A DNA stretch of 6,501 nucleotides. It comes from an uncultured Mycoplasmatota bacterium. Lineage in GTDB: Bacteria > Bacillota_I > Bacilli_A > RF39 > UBA660. Below are positions 5,148-6,501 of this stretch, piece after piece (positions within the stretch are counted from its first letter, which is position 1; each line of letters opens with the position of its first letter). The stretch lies in the NCBI GenBank assembly GCA_946613765.1, contig CAMOFW010000040.1, positions 1 to 6,501 of the forward strand, given 5' to 3'. Made by a program: the position numbers and the translations under genes. A model generated the notes under the pieces. The model saw only the letters and a program-made list of their open reading frames with translations, was not told the origin of the DNA and ran no database searches.

Positions 5148-6068
5148 ATGAAAAACAAAGAAACAAATTATTTCATGAATAAGAATATGCTTGAATATTG
5201 TAGTAAAGTTTTAAATTTAAAATTTTATTTTGATGACCTAGATAAATTTAAAGATAATAGTGCAAGTTTAATTAAATATACTGAAGATGAAGATATATTG
5301 AATAATTACGATAAATTTAAATGGAATCTAGCTTTTATATCTGTATATACACATGATGTGATTGGAATTTTTGATGATAACTGGACTGAAATAATTGTTG
5401 ATTATGATAGTATATTATCTTTCTTAAATCTAACTAGTGAGCAATTTGATACTATTATTTCTACTAAAAGACAATTTACTGAAGAAGATTATGATTATAT
5501 TTATGATAAGTTATATAATGATTATAGTTTTATATTTAAAAATACATCAAAAATACATTTTATTAATAATTTGTCAATTGCAGAAGGAAATGAAATTTTT
5601 GATAAAATGATAACAATGTTATATAGTGATAAAATTGAAAAAGTAGCTAATAATATAAGAGAAGGAAATAATTCAACTTCAAACGATAGATATTTTATAA
5701 TCGATGATGTCTTACTCATTAAAAATAGTATGGAAACTTATTACGCAGATCCTGCTAAAAAAACAAGAGAAACAGATCCTATGAGCGTTGAAGATTTTGA
5801 TGAACAAATCAAAAAATTAAATAATATATATGCTATGGAAAAACCTAGTGAAGAACTGTTAAATAAACTATATAGTTCAATCGTATTAAGTGATTTTATA
5901 TATACAGAAGATAAAAGAATTGCTTCAATTCATCACACTATATTAAAACTAACATATTTAGATGCCTATAAAAATGGACAAACAAGTATAAATTGGAAGA
6001 ATTATATTAATGCATTAGATCAATTATCAATTACTAAAGGTAAAACTAAAAAATTAATATTCAATTAA
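5148..6068 (+). CDS. Hypothetical protein, no recognised family (306 aa)
   Basis: I do not recognise this protein. It is 306 residues from the ATG at 5148, with no signal peptide or membrane segment, so it is probably cytoplasmic. It is rich in Asp, Glu, Lys, Asn, Tyr and Ile and seems mainly helical. The N-terminal half has acidic patches (TEDEDIL at 45-51, TEEDYDYIYDKLYNDY at 111-126) around a more hydrophobic core, FKWNLAFISVYTHDVIGIFD (57-76). The C-terminal third reads as consecutive amphipathic helices and ends with a basic tail, TKGKTKKLIFN. No nucleotide-binding, nuclease, metal-binding or helix-turn-helix motif is evident. Base and codon use match the neighbours, so recent transfer is not indicated. 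It has its own promoter, with GGAG before the start, and a strong terminator, so it is a single-gene unit. The earlier in-frame ATG at 5133 overlaps the ribosome site. The gene is confident; the function is unknown. Confidence 0.85.
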   Translation: MKNKETNYFMNKNMLEYCSKVLNLKFYFDDLDKFKDNSASLIKYTEDEDILNNYDKFKWNLAFISVYTHDVIGIFDDNWTEIIVDYDSILSFLNLTSEQFDTIISTKRQFTEEDYDYIYDKLYNDYSFIFKNTSKIHFINNLSIAEGNEIFDKMITMLYSDKIEKVANNIREGNNSTSNDRYFIIDDVLLIKNSMETYYADPAKKTRETDPMSVEDFDEQIKKLNNIYAMEKPSEELLNKLYSSIVLSDFIYTEDKRIASIHHTILKLTYLDAYKNGQTSINWKNYINALDQLSITKGKTKKLIFN

Positions 6069-6086
6069 AAGAGTAGGGTAGGGATA

Positions 6087-6120
6087 AAAAAATAGTAATA
6101 TTAAATTATTACTATTTTTT
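6087..6120. terminator. Bidirectional terminator between convergent genes
   Basis: Bases 6087-6100 pair perfectly with 6107-6120 (14 bp, 6-base loop). The stem begins with seven A-T pairs, so each strand ends the hairpin in a T run (TTTTTT on both strands), the typical two-way design. The right arm overlaps the stop codon and last codons of the reverse-strand gene at 6112. Confidence 0.8.
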
Positions 6121-6336
6121 ATTATTTACAATATCAATTAGATTATCCAATTTTTCATCTATCTCCCTAACCTTTTTTTCGATGTTCTTACTTCTTTTAA
6201 TAGCAGAAAGATAATTAATAATCCTAGTTATAAAAAGTAAAACAGTAAATAAACTTACAATAGCTAATAATATTGCCAGCTTAGTAATAGTTTCAGGATT
6301 AGTAAGTGTATTTGTATAATTAAAATATTGTTCCAT
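6112..6336 (-). CDS. Small single-pass membrane protein with coiled-coil tail (74 aa)
   Basis: The function is unknown. The 74-residue protein has a short polar N-terminus (1-18), one hydrophobic helix at about 19-37 (KLAILLAIVSLFTVLLFIT), and then a charged, strongly helical tail (45-74). I52, V56, I59, L63, L66 and V70 fall at heptad-like positions, so it probably forms a coiled coil. Arg and Lys directly after the helix (R38, K47, R48) put the tail in the cytoplasm by the positive-inside rule. The layout (membrane helix, then EIDEKLDNLIDIV) resembles small Bacillota proteins of the DUF4083 kind from memory, but I cannot confirm membership. A good AGGTG site 5 bases before the ATG supports the start. 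The gene converges on the 5148-6068 gene, and its last codons form part of the shared terminator. Holin- or XhlA-like roles seem unlikely because the order of helix and coiled coil is reversed. Confidence 0.75.
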   Translation of the reverse strand: MEQYFNYTNTLTNPETITKLAILLAIVSLFTVLLFITRIINYLSAIKRSKNIEKKVREIDEKLDNLIDIVNNKK

Positions 6337-6341
6337 TTTAA

Positions 6342-6347
6342 CACCTC
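6342..6347 (-). promoter_or_regulatory. Ribosome binding site of the small membrane protein
   Basis: On the reverse strand GAGGTG ends 5 bases before the ATG at 6336. It is one of the best sites in the window and supports translation of this short gene. Confidence 0.75.
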
Positions 6348-6358
6348 ATTAAATAAAT

Positions 6359-6386
6359 AGTATAGTAGATTAAATGATTAAGATAA
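6359..6386 (-). promoter_or_regulatory. Candidate promoter of the small membrane protein
   Basis: On the reverse strand TATACT (6359-6364) is a good -10. TTATCT (6381-6386), 16 bases upstream, is only a 3-of-6 match to a -35. The predicted start near 6352 gives a leader of about 15 bases, as at the other genes here. The rest of the stretch up to 6501 is AT-rich with stops in all frames on both strands. Confidence 0.4.
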
Positions 6387-6501
6387 ATATATATAGCAAG
6401 TAGTAGAAACATATAAATATAGAATGATAATTATATTAATAAGTAATATATATAATTAATAAAGATAACTAACTATATTTATAGTTTATTTTATCAATAT
6501 A

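Noticed and set aside
5522..5719. 65-codon reverse-strand open frame
   Set aside because: It is antisense within the 306-residue gene and lacks a ribosome site and promoter.
6073..6083. Tandem TAGGG (two copies), striking in AT-rich sequence, as a G-quadruplex or protein site
   Set aside because: Only two G runs are present, too few for a quadruplex, and no known operator matches.
4850..6336. Toxin-antitoxin or defence module made of the small, orphan and membrane genes
   Set aside because: The genes lie on alternating strands with separate terminators, and none carries a toxin, nuclease, NTPase or DNA-binding motif I can see.
6435..6486. Repeats near the right edge: ATTAATAA twice 20 bases apart, and a 7-bp AACTATA/TATAGTT hairpin
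   Set aside because: These are short AT-only or nearly AT-only matches expected by chance at this composition, with no gene or iteron array to give them meaning.

Overview
The window is very AT-rich bacterial chromosomal DNA (by eye about a quarter G+C) with tightly packed genes, extended Shine-Dalgarno sites and a Bacillota-type gene set. All nine Trp codons in the accepted genes are TGG and no TGA interrupts a frame, so the standard bacterial code fits better than the Mycoplasma code. The best guess is an uncultured, reduced-genome gut Bacilli or Erysipelotrichia-like lineage. That placement is inference from composition and gene content only.

Layout. At 130-1074 (+) lies holA, the clamp-loader delta subunit, converging on rarA at 1101-2315 (-). 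A perfect 12-bp inverted repeat fills the gap between their stop codons. rarA diverges from a three-gene run on the + strand. This run is xerD (2422-3321), an AlkD-family DNA alkylation repair protein (3331-4044) and a ZupT-like ZIP metal transporter (4082-4816). Two extended -10 promoters sit back to back in the rarA/xerD gap. Next come three genes I cannot name: a 51-residue Asn-rich small protein (4850-5005, -), a 306-residue protein of no recognised family (5148-6068, +) and a 74-residue single-pass membrane protein with a coiled-coil tail (6112-6336, -). The last two converge on a 14-bp stem terminator. Bases 6337-6501 hold a candidate promoter and otherwise AT-rich sequence without a supported gene.

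How the genes fit together. The left two thirds is a genome-maintenance neighbourhood: processive replication (HolA), rescue of stalled forks (RarA), chromosome dimer resolution (XerD) and alkylation base repair (AlkD family), with a metal transporter at the end of the same transcript. The right third is accessory or lineage-specific. I do not see a defence system, mobile element, CRISPR array or RNA gene. The most useful observations are corrected gene starts, a likely overlooked small protein, an orphan protein with its own promoter and terminator, and compact shared control elements.

Starts matter here. Most genes use a GGTGA-type ribosome site whose GTG, or an ATG beside it, lies in frame with the gene. 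The longest open frames therefore overshoot the true start in five genes, and coordinates below use the start placed just after the ribosome site.
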